Shown piece after piece: positions 36,431 through 45,558 of a stretch of DNA of 64,000 nt (its first letter is position 1; every line of letters begins with the position of its first letter). The stretch is from Fervidobacterium pennivorans DSM 9078. GTDB lineage: Bacteria > Thermotogota > Thermotogae > Thermotogales > Fervidobacteriaceae. The position numbers and the translations under genes were made by a program. The notes under the pieces are model-generated. The model was not told the origin of the DNA. It did not search any database and saw only the letters and a program-made list of their open reading frames with translations. The stretch covers positions 186,001-250,000 of the forward strand of contig NC_017095.1 in the NCBI RefSeq assembly GCF_000235405.2. The letters run 5' to 3'.

Positions 36431-37263
36431 AGATTATCACCTCTTAATCCAAGCAGTAGTGTGTAATACGTCAGTTGGTAGTTGAAGTTCGCGATCTTAG
36501 CCTTCAGAATCTCGTCGCATATGCGCAGATATTTTATCTTCAGATTTGGAGAAAGTGAACTATTTTTGTAAATCAACCAAGAAATAACCTTTGCAACAAT
36601 TCTTAGAAACTTTATGTTATTCTTCTTGGATAACTGTGAAATAAATTTCACATAAGTTGCCAGGTCTTTGTTTAAGTATTGTTCAAGGATATGTTTTAAA
36701 GATATGATGACATCGAGCTCTTGAGCGATTTCATCAATTTCGTCTATAGCTTCGAGTAATTCTTCTTCGGAAAGGATTGAATATGTCTTTTTCTTGATTT
36801 GTTCAAGGAAATCGTAATTCCAATAAACCAGATACCTTTCAAATTCGTCCAACTCTGGTTCGATAGGTAATTGTACTTGTAACTTTTGTAACCTACTTCT
36901 TATCGTCGGTAAAAGTGAAAACCATCTTGAGGTAACGAGAATTAATATCGCATATGACGGTGGCTCTTCAAGAGTTTTTAAAAACGCATTTGCAGCTTCT
37001 TGAGTCATTTTATCTGCATCGTAGAGAATAACCTTTTTTATTTCTCCTTTTGGGGCAAACTCAAGAAACTCGATGACGGTTCTAACCTCGTCAATTCCAA
37101 TGTTTGTGTCAGGCTCGATTATCATTAAGTCTTGTATGTCGAAGCCATCTATTAAACCTTTTAGCAACGCTTTTGCGTATGCTTTGTTTGGAACAACCAA
37201 ACCATACGATTTTCCGTTTTCCAAATGTTTAGATATTTTATCTCTAATTTCCTCAAACGTCAT
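36427..37263 (-). CDS. holB: DNA polymerase III clamp-loader subunit delta prime (HolB-like)
   Basis: An AAA+ fold protein without an intact P-loop near the N-terminus (NKAYAKALLKG in that place), as expected for delta prime. It has KKVILYDADKMTQEAANAFLKTLEEPP and the segment SRWFSLLPTIRSRLQ, which includes the SRC-like region reading SRW, and IRSRLQ. The start is uncertain: ATG 37263, GTG 37272 (AGGAG eight bases before it) or longer readings to 37332. About 278 residues from the ATG. Start aside, the call is well supported. Confidence 0.88.
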   Translation of the reverse strand: MTFEEIRDKISKHLENGKSYGLVVPNKAYAKALLKGLIDGFDIQDLMIIEPDTNIGIDEVRTVIEFLEFAPKGEIKKVILYDADKMTQEAANAFLKTLEEPPSYAILILVTSRWFSLLPTIRSRLQKLQVQLPIEPELDEFERYLVYWNYDFLEQIKKKTYSILSEEELLEAIDEIDEIAQELDVIISLKHILEQYLNKDLATYVKFISQLSKKNNIKFLRIVAKVISWLIYKNSSLSPNLKIKYLRICDEILKAKIANFNYQLTYYTLLLGLRGDNL

Positions 37264-37379
37264 TGTTGTCACCACCGAGACTCCTGATATGTTCTTCAAG
37301 TGTTTGTATAACATGTAGCTGTAATAATTCAATTCTTTCCGAGTACGTTCGGAACTTAGAAATTTTTACTTGCATTTTA

Positions 37380-37408
37380 ATTATATCACAAACAACGGAT
37401 TTAGACTA
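37380..37408 (-). promoter_or_regulatory. Probable promoter of the holB run (divergent pair)
   Basis: On the minus strand TAGTCT (37408-37403), a 17-base spacer and TATAAT (37385-37380). The -35 is weak. It overlaps the -35 of the plus-strand promoter. Confidence 0.5.
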
Positions 37409-37422
37409 TTGCTTTCCGTTGT
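37392..37422. promoter_or_regulatory. Candidate operator: 8-bp inverted repeat over both -35 elements
   Basis: ACAACGGA (37392-37399), 15 bases, TCCGTTGT (37415-37422): perfect dyad centred on 37407, within the overlap of the divergent -35 elements. A regulator binding here could affect both transcripts. The regulator is not identified. Confidence 0.4.
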
Positions 37423-37430
37423 GGTATAAT
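37402..37430 (+). promoter_or_regulatory. Promoter of the polyprenyl synthase gene
   Basis: TAGACT (37402-37407), 17-base spacer, TATAAT (37425-37430), 51 bases before the ATG at 37482. Confidence 0.6.
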
Positions 37431-37481
37431 CATTGAAATGGCTAGTATTTCGATGCTCGAATAAGGAGAGAGTAAACTACT

Positions 37482-38564
37482 ATGGGTGAGGAAAGAGCAG
37501 TTAAAAGGTTTGATACCCAGTATTTGACAGAGAGAGTAAATGAGACAATTCAGTCTTTATTGAAAGAATTAATTGAAAACACGCCAGATACGTTGAAGGT
37601 ATACTCTCAGGAGTTTGCTAAGTTTACCTTGAGGCCAGGCAAGCGAATTAGACCACTTCTATTGTTGCTGACATATTATGGATACGCCAGTTCTTCGGAT
37701 AATGATAATGATAAAAGTGCCTACATGTTGGCCGGGATATTGGAGATAATGCACGCGTTCTTACTTGTGCATGATGATGTTATCGATGAGTCTTCACTTA
37801 GACGAGGTGAACCTACACTCCACAAGATTTATGAACAACTAACTGGTAGTGAAAAAATAGGGAAAGACCTTGCAATCGTCGTTGGTGATATAGCAAGTTT
37901 TTACTATTTTGGAAAGCTCTCAGATTTATTTAATTTTGATATTGAAAAGGAAACATTCCATATGCTTCTCAAACTCTTTGCCGACTGTTACGTGAGGACC
38001 GGATACGGTCAATTGCTCGACATACTTTTCACAGGAAGTGTAAGTGAGCGCGCTCTAAAAGATGATATCCCAACCAATATCAGCCTCTACAAAACCGCTT
38101 ACTATACCTTCGTCTATCCCATGCTCTTTGGGTATTATTTGACGGGTAGGAATGAAATAGAAGATGCTCAGAAACTCCAACAGATGGGTGAAAAGGTAGG
38201 TATTGCGTTCCAGTATAGGGATGATATACTTGGCACGTTCGGTGGTGATACGAAAAGCGCTAACGACATCCTCGAAGGGAAAGCAACCATCCTCGTTAAG
38301 AAAACGATGGACAAGCTTACAGAAGATGAAAAAGAAAAATTCTTAGGTTTGATAAACAAGAAAGATAAGTCTGAAAGTGATATCGAAATGATAAAATTGT
38401 ATATGCTCAAATCTGGTGCTTTAAATGAGACAATTAAAGATGTGACAAAACTAGTAACGGAAGCGCTTTCAATATTGGCTGTTCTCAAGATGGATACGTA
38501 CTACAAAGCTGAGATAGAGAAGATTTTCAGAAAGGTTTTGGATATCCCAAAAGTTGCGTTTTAA
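37482..38564 (+). CDS. Polyprenyl diphosphate synthase (trans-isoprenyl)
   Basis: Condenses isopentenyl diphosphate with allylic diphosphates. The first aspartate-rich motif is HDDVIDES (Asp near 97-98). The second reads FQYRDDILG, with Gly where many bacterial enzymes have Asp. RPGKRIRPLL binds diphosphate. A Phe five residues before the first Asp resembles archaeal GGPP synthases and suggests a C15-C20 product, but a longer chain is not excluded. At 360 residues it is somewhat longer than usual; the C-terminal helices (about 280-360) are extended. It has its own promoter. Confidence 0.88.
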   Translation: MGEERAVKRFDTQYLTERVNETIQSLLKELIENTPDTLKVYSQEFAKFTLRPGKRIRPLLLLLTYYGYASSSDNDNDKSAYMLAGILEIMHAFLLVHDDVIDESSLRRGEPTLHKIYEQLTGSEKIGKDLAIVVGDIASFYYFGKLSDLFNFDIEKETFHMLLKLFADCYVRTGYGQLLDILFTGSVSERALKDDIPTNISLYKTAYYTFVYPMLFGYYLTGRNEIEDAQKLQQMGEKVGIAFQYRDDILGTFGGDTKSANDILEGKATILVKKTMDKLTEDEKEKFLGLINKKDKSESDIEMIKLYMLKSGALNETIKDVTKLVTEALSILAVLKMDTYYKAEIEKIFRKVLDIPKVAF

Positions 38565-38586
38565 ATGCTAACCGGTGGTGGTAAGT

Positions 38587-40749
38587 ATGGCGGATTATCC
38601 ACTTCAGTATAAAAATCCTGGACCTGATGTTGTTTTGAAGACCAAACGCGGTTATCCAAGACTTGGTGCAACTCCGGATGAAACAGGTGTGAATTTTGCA
38701 ATATTCTCACGCCACGCAACGAGGGTTATTTTAGAACTTTACCAAAATTACTACGATGATAAACCATCGCACGTTTTTGAACTGGACCCTGTGAAGAACA
38801 AAACCGGGGACATATGGCATATCTATGTTTATGGTGTTGGACATGGACAGTACTACGGCTGGAGGATAGATGGTCCTTATGACCCTATCAACGGGAAGAG
38901 ATTTAATGTCAATAAGTTGCTGATAGACCCTTATGCAAAGGCTATTACAACGTTTTTTGATTGGAACGACGATGTGGTTTACGGTTACGACAGAAACTCA
39001 CCGATGGGCGACCTTTCATTCTCAACACTGGACTCGGCAAAGAGTATGATAAGGTCTATAGTCATAGACGATTCTAAATATGATTGGGAAGACGACAGAC
39101 AACTCCACATACCCTGGAACGAAACCATCATTTACGAGATGCACGTAAGACTTTTTACCATAAGTCCTACCGCGAATGTAAAATTCCCAGGTACATTTTT
39201 GGGAATAATCGAAAAATTGGACCACTTGAAAGAACTCGGGGTTACAACGATTGAACTGATGCCTATTTTTGAGTTTAATCTTAATTCCAATCCAAACATA
39301 AATCCGTTGACAGGTGAACGCTTAAAAGATGTCTGGGGTTACAACCCTTTGAATTTTTTCGCCGTTACTGGGAACTACTCGGTTGGTTTAAAACTCGGGG
39401 AACAGGTTTTCCTCTTCAAAGACTTTGTAAAGTTGATGCACAAGAACGGGTTTGAGGTTATTCTTGACGTAGTTTACAACCACACTGGTGAAGGTGGAGA
39501 AAAAGGTCCCACAATTTGTTTTAGAGGCATCGATAACGAAATATACTACATGCTTGATCCGAAGAACAAAAGGTATTACTTGAATTACTCGGGATGTGGT
39601 AACACACTAAATTGCAATCATCCTGTAGTCAAAGAGATGATAATAGACAGTCTTCGCTACTGGGCAACGGAGATGCACGTGGATGGTTTCAGATTCGACC
39701 TTGCATCCATACTTGGACGAACACCAGATGGACGGTGGATTGGTGACTTTTCGTTACTTAAAGATATCGCAGAAGACCCGATAGTTGGGAAACTTAAACT
39801 CATAGCGGAAGGTTGGGATGCGGCTGGTGGTTATTACCTTGGACAGTTCCCGGAAGGTTGGGCGGAGTGGAACGGTAAATACCGCGATTGTGTAAGACGT
39901 TTTGTACGCGGTGACAACGGAACTATTCAGGAACTCATGCTCCGTATTGCAGGAAGCCCGGATTTGTATGCAAACAGGCAACCACATGCCAGCATCAATT
40001 TTATAACCTGCCACGATGGTTTCACCATGCGCGATTTGGTTTCTTATAACCAAAAGCACAACGAAGCAAACGGCGAGGGTAACAAAGATGGTGCCGATGA
40101 GAATTTTAGTTACAATTACGGTGTTGAAGGTGATACTGACGATGAGAGTATAATTAGGATAAGGAAACAACAGATAAAGAACTTCTTTGCCATTCTCATG
40201 GTTTCACATGGTACCCCCATGATATTGATGGGCGACGAGATGTTCCGAACGCAGAAAGGTAACAACAACGCTTACTGTATAGATGACGAAACCACATGGG
40301 TGGATTGGACACTGAAGGAAAAACACAGAGATTTGTTCGAATTTGTGAAGAAGATTATACACTTTAGAAAATCACATAACGCATTGAAAAGGGAATGCTT
40401 CTATCAAAGATACGACAAGTTTGGAAACCTTGTGACAGACATAACCTGGCATGGTGTAAACCCATTTGAACCAGATACAAGCTATCATTCACATTCGATA
40501 GCATTCATGATTTCAGGATTTGACCCTGTGAAAGGTGTGAGGATAGATAACGATATCTATGTTATTCTGAACCAGTGGGTTGAACCTTTGAAATTTGTCT
40601 TGCCACCACTTTACGGACAATTCTGGTATAGAGTTGTTGATACTGCTCAAGAATATCCAAGAGACTTTCTTGACGTGCCTGAAAAGATAGATGGATACTA
40701 CATTGCACAACCACGCAGCACGGTCATATTTATCTCAGATGCCCAGTAA
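38587..40749 (+). CDS. Glycogen debranching / isoamylase-type enzyme (GH13, GlgX-like)
   Basis: Hydrolyses alpha-1,6 branches in the family. An N-terminal CBM48-like domain (about 15-150, with TGVNFAIFSRHATRVILELY) is followed by a TIM barrel with DVVYNHTGEG, the nucleophile Asp in GFRFDLASILG (about residue 371), the acid Glu in LIAEGWD (about 408) and FITCHDG (third Asp, about 477). About 720 residues, with the C-terminal beta domain. There is no signal peptide, so it acts in the cytoplasm. The ATG at 38587 follows GGTGGTGG; upstream GTGs would include that site. No other glycogen gene is near. Confidence 0.9.
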   Translation: MADYPLQYKNPGPDVVLKTKRGYPRLGATPDETGVNFAIFSRHATRVILELYQNYYDDKPSHVFELDPVKNKTGDIWHIYVYGVGHGQYYGWRIDGPYDPINGKRFNVNKLLIDPYAKAITTFFDWNDDVVYGYDRNSPMGDLSFSTLDSAKSMIRSIVIDDSKYDWEDDRQLHIPWNETIIYEMHVRLFTISPTANVKFPGTFLGIIEKLDHLKELGVTTIELMPIFEFNLNSNPNINPLTGERLKDVWGYNPLNFFAVTGNYSVGLKLGEQVFLFKDFVKLMHKNGFEVILDVVYNHTGEGGEKGPTICFRGIDNEIYYMLDPKNKRYYLNYSGCGNTLNCNHPVVKEMIIDSLRYWATEMHVDGFRFDLASILGRTPDGRWIGDFSLLKDIAEDPIVGKLKLIAEGWDAAGGYYLGQFPEGWAEWNGKYRDCVRRFVRGDNGTIQELMLRIAGSPDLYANRQPHASINFITCHDGFTMRDLVSYNQKHNEANGEGNKDGADENFSYNYGVEGDTDDESIIRIRKQQIKNFFAILMVSHGTPMILMGDEMFRTQKGNNNAYCIDDETTWVDWTLKEKHRDLFEFVKKIIHFRKSHNALKRECFYQRYDKFGNLVTDITWHGVNPFEPDTSYHSHSIAFMISGFDPVKGVRIDNDIYVILNQWVEPLKFVLPPLYGQFWYRVVDTAQEYPRDFLDVPEKIDGYYIAQPRSTVIFISDAQ

Positions 40750-40782
40750 ATAGAACATGGCTTGAAACAGGGAGGTAGATTC

Positions 40783-41370
40783 ATGGAAAGATTTAACGTT
40801 CTTTTGGAGTTAATCGGATTCACTGCGTTTTTCGCAGGTCTCATTTTGAACATCAAAGTGAAGAATACTTTGCTATCGAAAGTGATACTTTTGCTGACTC
40901 TTTTAGGTATTGGTTTTTTTGTTAAGAACCCATATTTAATTGTCTTAATGACGATAATTTTAATACCCTCACGTTATTTCTATACCCCTGTTGGAAAAGA
41001 TGTGATTCATGATTTAAAGAGTTATCTATTCAACAGAACTATGCTTAGAAGCAAAACTTATTTAATGCTCGCATTGACAGGAAGTGTTTTCCTGGGGTTT
41101 GCGCTCCCTTCTGTTAAGAACTATCCGGTGACTATAAGCATTATTACACTGATTATGGTTTTGTTGTTGTGGATTGTTGATATTTCTAATATGAAAAGCT
41201 TCGAGGAAAAAATAAAGAGGGCCACCGAAAAAAGTGGTGACCCTATCGAAGCTTTAAAATATGCGTATAAACTTATGAATCCATTTTCAAATGTTGAAGT
41301 GGACGAAATCATTAAAAATAGGATAGAACTCTTCAAAAACATTCAGGGAAGGAAAACAAACAAAGAATGA
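40783..41370 (+). CDS. Uncharacterised membrane protein
   Basis: Not recognised. 195 residues: five or so hydrophobic helices (about 5-25, 30-46, 48-60, 88-105 and 112-132), then a soluble helical C-terminal tail with SGDPIEALKYAYKLMNP. The ATG at 40783 follows GGGAGGTAG. It sits 33 bases after the debranching enzyme in the same direction and ends convergent with ridA. Its coding sequence holds a hairpin and T-run that look like the ridA terminator on the other strand (41207-41243). Confidence 0.72.
   Translation: MERFNVLLELIGFTAFFAGLILNIKVKNTLLSKVILLLTLLGIGFFVKNPYLIVLMTIILIPSRYFYTPVGKDVIHDLKSYLFNRTMLRSKTYLMLALTGSVFLGFALPSVKNYPVTISIITLIMVLLLWIVDISNMKSFEEKIKRATEKSGDPIEALKYAYKLMNPFSNVEVDEIIKNRIELFKNIQGRKTNKE
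41207..41243 (-). terminator. Intrinsic terminator of ridA, embedded in the convergent gene
   Basis: On the minus strand GGGTCACC (41243-41236) pairs with GGTGGCCC (41226-41219) with one G-T pair and a nine-base loop. TCTTTATTTTTT follows to about 41207. It lies about 145 bases past the ridA stop, inside the plus-strand membrane-protein gene. Confidence 0.62.
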
Positions 41371-41386
41371 AAAAATGAAAAATTTG

Positions 41387-41770
41387 CTATGCTTCAACAA
41401 CAAACTCCATCTCCACTAACGCACCTTTTGGCAGGCTTGAAACTCCGACGGTACTCCTTGCCGGGAAGTCTTTGGTGAAGCTTTCAAAATATTTTTGGTA
41501 GACTTCGTTGATTTTTGAAAACTCTTCCAATTTCACAGTGAAGATGGTTGTTTTCACAACATTTTTCAAAGATAAACCAATTTCAGAGAGCATGGTATTC
41601 AGGTTTTTCAATATCTGTTCCGTTGCGTTTTCAACACTATCGTTCACAAGTTCACCGGTCTCAGGGTTAATCGGCAAAATTCCAGAGAAGAAGATGAGAT
41701 TCCCAACTTTTACAGCAGACGAATACGGTCCTACTGCCTTTGGACCTTTTTCGAATTTCAACACTTCCAT
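41387..41770 (-). CDS. ridA: RidA-family reactive imine/enamine deaminase
   Basis: 127 residues, full length for the YjgF/YER057c/UK114 family. PKAVGPYSSAVKVGNLIFFSG at the N-terminus and the conserved RSTVGVSSLPKGALVEME, with the substrate-binding Arg (about residue 106), are intact. RidA hydrolyses 2-aminoacrylate and other imines. The ATG at 41770 follows GGAGGTG. It is 36 bases downstream of the ECF-type ATPase gene and probably shares its transcript. Confidence 0.93.
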   Translation of the reverse strand: MEVLKFEKGPKAVGPYSSAVKVGNLIFFSGILPINPETGELVNDSVENATEQILKNLNTMLSEIGLSLKNVVKTTIFTVKLEEFSKINEVYQKYFESFTKDFPARSTVGVSSLPKGALVEMEFVVEA

Positions 41771-41806
41771 CTCGAACACCTCCATTTTTGAGTTGTGAGT
41801 TATACA

Positions 41807-42505
41807 TTATACAGCTTTTGAAGTAAACTCTCTGTGCACCTTTTCACGGTAAAGCTTTACACCATCGCTTGGATTACCATCGAAAACAACAGCTCCATTA
41901 TCTATGTAAATACACCGATCTGAGTAGGGACTGAAAAGATTTAGTTCATGTGTCGCGATAATTATACCTTTACCAGCCTCTTTCAATTTCACAACAGCAT
42001 CGACAACCTCGCGTTTTCCATTTTTATCGAGCATCGCAGTAACCTCATCGAGCAATAAAAACTCAGGTTGAAGAGCCAATATCGATGCAATTGCAAGTCT
42101 TTGCTTTTGCCCACCAGACAGATAGTATGGGTCCGCATCTTTCAACTCTGCGAGTTCTAAAAGATTTAAAACGTAGTTTGCCCTTATTTCCATTTCTCTT
42201 TTGTCAAGTCCTATGTTTTCCAATCCGAATATCACGTCTTCCCAAACGGTTGAACCAATAATTTGGGTCTCTGGATTTTGGAAAACGTATCCTGTAATTT
42301 CCGATACGTCGTTTATCCCTTCAGGAAGAATGATTTCACCAGCGTAATCTATTAGTCCAGCGAGAACTTTCAGCAAAGTTGATTTCCCAGAGCCGTTTGC
42401 CCCGATTACCATGACGATTTCTCCAGTCTCGAAAGAGGTTGAAATATTCTTCAATATATGCTTGTTTGCGTAGGATACGCTGATGTTTTTTAATTTCAGG
42501 ACCAA
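41807..42505 (-). CDS. ECF/cobalt-type ABC transporter ATPase (EcfA/CbiO-like)
   Basis: An ABC ATPase with Walker A GANGSGKST, Q-loop region YVFQNPETQIIGSTVWEDVIFG (a hallmark of the ECF ATPases), signature LSGGQKQRLAIA, and Walker B FLLLDEVT. The start is TTG 42505, since AGGAGGAG is eight bases upstream and the protein then begins LVLKLKNISVSYA like its relatives; longer readings to 42607 are unlikely. It gives 233 residues. EcfA usually works with a second ATPase, an EcfT and an S component; none is adjacent, so the substrate is open. Confidence 0.88.
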   Translation of the reverse strand: MVLKLKNISVSYANKHILKNISTSFETGEIVMVIGANGSGKSTLLKVLAGLIDYAGEIILPEGINDVSEITGYVFQNPETQIIGSTVWEDVIFGLENIGLDKREMEIRANYVLNLLELAELKDADPYYLSGGQKQRLAIASILALQPEFLLLDEVTAMLDKNGKREVVDAVVKLKEAGKGIIIATHELNLFSPYSDRCIYIDNGAVVFDGNPSDGVKLYREKVHREFTSKAV

Positions 42506-42624
42506 CTTAGCCTCTCCTCCTGATAAATTTGAAATTTTAGATTGTTCTGATATAATCATATCACGGAAAATGTAGAAGTAAAAAGGGAAAAATAAAGGAT
42601 GTGGCAAGAAAGGAGGAAAAGTAT

Positions 42625-43509
42625 ATGATTAAATTTTCGAAAGATTTTGATTTGAAAGAACAGATTAAGGAGTACGTGCTTTCTACAATAGGTGTCATGT
42701 TGACCGCACTTGGACTTGTGATATTCTTCATTCCAAACAACATCGCAGCTGGTGGTGCCAGTGGTATGGCGATGATTCTGCACAAGTTAATTTCCACCGT
42801 CCCCGTGGGTATTTGGATGTACATCGTAAATGTTGTACTTTTCGTGTTAGGTTTTTTACTTGTTGGTAAAGATTTCAGTTTTAAAACGATATATTCAACA
42901 TTTGCTTTGAACTTCTTCGTTGATTTGTTTGACAGGATTATAAACATTCCGAAATATACCGGCGAAGATTTGATGCTTGCTGTCTTTTTCGGTAACGTGT
43001 TGACGTCTGTTGGTATGGCTATAGCGTTTGCAAACAACTCCTCGACAGGTGGTACGGATATTATAGCAAAAATAATTTCGAAATATTTCCACACACCGAT
43101 AGGAACAACGCTACTTATGGTTGATTTCGCTATAGGTATATTTGCAGGGTTTGCGTTCAACGCAAGAATCGCCATGTACGCGTTGCTTGCAATAATTATA
43201 AACGGTATCACCATAGATTTTGTGCTCAAAGGTCTTGAACTCTCCGTAACGATGATGATTATCTCAAAGAAAGTGGATGATATTAAAAAATACATACTTG
43301 AGAAAATGGAACGCGGTGCAACGATACTCAAAGCGCAGGGCGCTTACTCGGGTAGAGATATCGACGTGCTCTACGTAGCACTAAAGCGCAGAGAACTTGG
43401 CGAAGTGTTGAACGTGATTCGTCATATCGACCCCGAGGCGTTTGTTATTGTCACAGAAGCCAGATACGTTCTTGGGGAAGGCTTTAGAAGGGTAGATAAG
43501 GTGGTTTGA
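42625..43509 (+). CDS. YitT-family membrane protein (DUF161/DUF2179)
   Basis: 294 residues with five or six helices in the N-terminal part (TIGVMLTALGLVIFFIPNNIAAGG is the family opening) and a soluble C-terminal DUF2179 domain with RGATILKAQGAYSGRD and VLYVALKRRE. The family is widespread and poorly understood. The ATG at 42625 follows AAAGGAGG by eight bases. It diverges from the ECF ATPase gene and ends at a two-way terminator. Confidence 0.88.
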   Translation: MIKFSKDFDLKEQIKEYVLSTIGVMLTALGLVIFFIPNNIAAGGASGMAMILHKLISTVPVGIWMYIVNVVLFVLGFLLVGKDFSFKTIYSTFALNFFVDLFDRIINIPKYTGEDLMLAVFFGNVLTSVGMAIAFANNSSTGGTDIIAKIISKYFHTPIGTTLLMVDFAIGIFAGFAFNARIAMYALLAIIINGITIDFVLKGLELSVTMMIISKKVDDIKKYILEKMERGATILKAQGAYSGRDIDVLYVALKRRELGEVLNVIRHIDPEAFVIVTEARYVLGEGFRRVDKVV

Positions 43510-43529
43510 ACAACGATATCACTAAAATT

Positions 43530-43563
43530 AAAGGGCTCCCGGTGTTATTGGGAGCCCTTTCGA
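43530..43563 (+). terminator. Bidirectional terminator between yitT-family gene and chemoreceptor
   Basis: AAAGGGCTCCC (43530-43540) pairs perfectly with GGGAGCCCTTT (43550-43560), nine-base loop. T-rich ends occur on both strands, suiting the two convergent genes. Confidence 0.85.
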
Positions 43564-43572
43564 ATTTATTTA

Positions 43573-45558
43573 TTAGATTTTAAATCTTCTCACTGTTTCA
43601 ACAAGTTTTTCTGCGATATCGTCAAGGTTCTCGGCTGTCCTTGCAATATTTGACATAGCATCTGCTTGTTGTTTTATTGCCATTGTGACTTCGTTCATCT
43701 GTTCAACTACACTGACCATCGACTTACTTGCACTATCCATAGCACTGCTCATTTCTTCTGCTGCTGCGCTCTGTTCTTGTGCGCTGGCTGCAAGGTTCTC
43801 CGTCATCTGAGACATACGCACTATGCTTTGGAGAATCTGTTCGAATTGTGATTTTACCAAGTTTGATTCGCTGTATGCTTTGTTGACAATTTCAACAGTT
43901 TCGTTTGTTGCTTCGCTTGCTTTCATACTGTTATCAACTATACCTCGGAGTATCTCTGCGATATTCTGAGTTGCTTGCTTACTTTCTTCCGCAAGTTTCC
44001 TGATTTCATCTGCAACTACTGCAAAACCTCTACCAGCTTCTCCTGCTCTTGCAGCTTCTATTGCAGCGTTCAGTGCAAGTAGGTTTGTCTGCTCGGCTAT
44101 AGAGTTAATGGTATCAACAATCTCACCTATGTTCTTTGCGCTCTCACTGAGTTTTTCCACAATCTGGAACGTAACATCGGCTTTTTCTCTTGTCTGGACG
44201 ATAACATCTGCAATTGAGAAAATAGCTTTCTGACCTTCGTTCGCAAGTTGCGTGACTTTTTGCGCTTCCTCACTGAGCTTTTGAGAAGCGTTGGCAACAT
44301 TTTGAGCGCTTGCCGCAACCTCTTCTATACCACTCGTCATTTCTTCTATTGCAGCGGATGCGTTGTTAACGTTTGAATTGACGCTGTCAACCTGTGCGGT
44401 GAGCTCCTCAATTGTAGCACTGACTTCCTCAGACACAGCGGCAACTTTCGAAGCTTCTTGCTTGACTGTTTGAGAATCCCTTTCAATGTTCGTTGCTATT
44501 TCCCTGAGTGCCAAAACCATCTTGTCAAGGGCTGCAGCAAGTTTTCCAATCTCGTCTTTAGATGAATAGTTGATTCTAACTGTAAGGTCGCCATTCGCTA
44601 TCTTATCGGCACTTTCTACAATATCATTGATTGGCTTAATGACGAACGCCCTGCTTATAAATAATGCCACAATGACACCTAATATGACAGCCACAATTGT
44701 TATGGAGATATTAATTAACGTTTGTAAGTTAGCTTCCTTCATCAAGTCTTTTTCGAGAACAACCGTTGCATAAGTCCATCCGTTTGGAAGTCTCTTGTAA
44801 CCTGTGATTCTTTTTTCGTTGTTGAATGTGTATCCGAACACCCCACTTTCCGGACCGGAGACCCATTTCTGGAAGAATTCTGTATCTTTTACGTTCTTAC
44901 CAACCAACGTCTTATCGGAATGCATTATGATATTACCTTCAGCAGATACTATTGCATTCAAGTATCCTAATTCCTTACCCTTTGATAAAAGCGTATCGGA
45001 AAGCTTTGATACATCAAAATCGAGTGCAACTACTCCAACGATACCCTCATCGGTTTGGACGGTTTTTGCTACAGTTACAACAAGTTTTCCTGTCGATGCG
45101 TCTGCATATGGCTCAGTTACGATTATCTGACCAGGTTTTGCCACGGCTGCTTGATACCAAGGTCTTGAGGTTGGGTCGTATCCTTCTGGAAGTTCTTGTT
45201 CGGGTACTAAATACATGCGTTTATCTTTCAATCCCACGTAAACATTCATGACGTCTGGATAGCTTTTAATAACGCTGTCAAACAACTTTTTCATCCACAC
45301 ATCTTCTTGGTATTCATTCTTGTAAACACCCATAACGTTTGCATCTTTGGAGAGCAGCTCGATTAGTTTGGTATGTTGTTCAATAAAACTCCAGAAGGTT
45401 TCTCCACTGTTTTCCGCAAGTGCTTGAAGGTTTTGTTTGGTTTTTTCGATAATGCTGGAACGTAAAGAAAACGTTGAATAAATACCAATAATAACCATAC
45501 CGATGGCAAGCACAGCCACTATGACCAAAATTTTTTGAAAAATACTCAAGTTTCGCAT
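43573..45558 (-). CDS. Methyl-accepting chemotaxis protein with dCache sensor
   Basis: 661 residues. TM1 is at about 9-31, followed by an extracytoplasmic dCache domain (about 35-280), TM2 at about 285-305, HAMP ([22 protein letters not shown]) and the signalling hairpin whose tip reads [19 protein letters not shown]. In the sensor, SRPWYQAA and PYADASTG, with a later Asp in VALDFD, resemble the amino-acid-binding pattern of dCache_1 domains, so an amino acid ligand is plausible. CheC and CheD in this window are likely partners in adaptation. Confidence 0.92.
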   Translation of the reverse strand: MRNLSIFQKILVIVAVLAIGMVIIGIYSTFSLRSSIIEKTKQNLQALAENSGETFWSFIEQHTKLIELLSKDANVMGVYKNEYQEDVWMKKLFDSVIKSYPDVMNVYVGLKDKRMYLVPEQELPEGYDPTSRPWYQAAVAKPGQIIVTEPYADASTGKLVVTVAKTVQTDEGIVGVVALDFDVSKLSDTLLSKGKELGYLNAIVSAEGNIIMHSDKTLVGKNVKDTEFFQKWVSGPESGVFGYTFNNEKRITGYKRLPNGWTYATVVLEKDLMKEANLQTLINISITIVAVILGVIVALFISRAFVIKPINDIVESADKIANGDLTVRINYSSKDEIGKLAAALDKMVLALREIATNIERDSQTVKQEASKVAAVSEEVSATIEELTAQVDSVNSNVNNASAAIEEMTSGIEEVAASAQNVANASQKLSEEAQKVTQLANEGQKAIFSIADVIVQTREKADVTFQIVEKLSESAKNIGEIVDTINSIAEQTNLLALNAAIEAARAGEAGRGFAVVADEIRKLAEESKQATQNIAEILRGIVDNSMKASEATNETVEIVNKAYSESNLVKSQFEQILQSIVRMSQMTENLAASAQEQSAAAEEMSSAMDSASKSMVSVVEQMNEVTMAIKQQADAMSNIARTAENLDDIAEKLVETVRRFKI

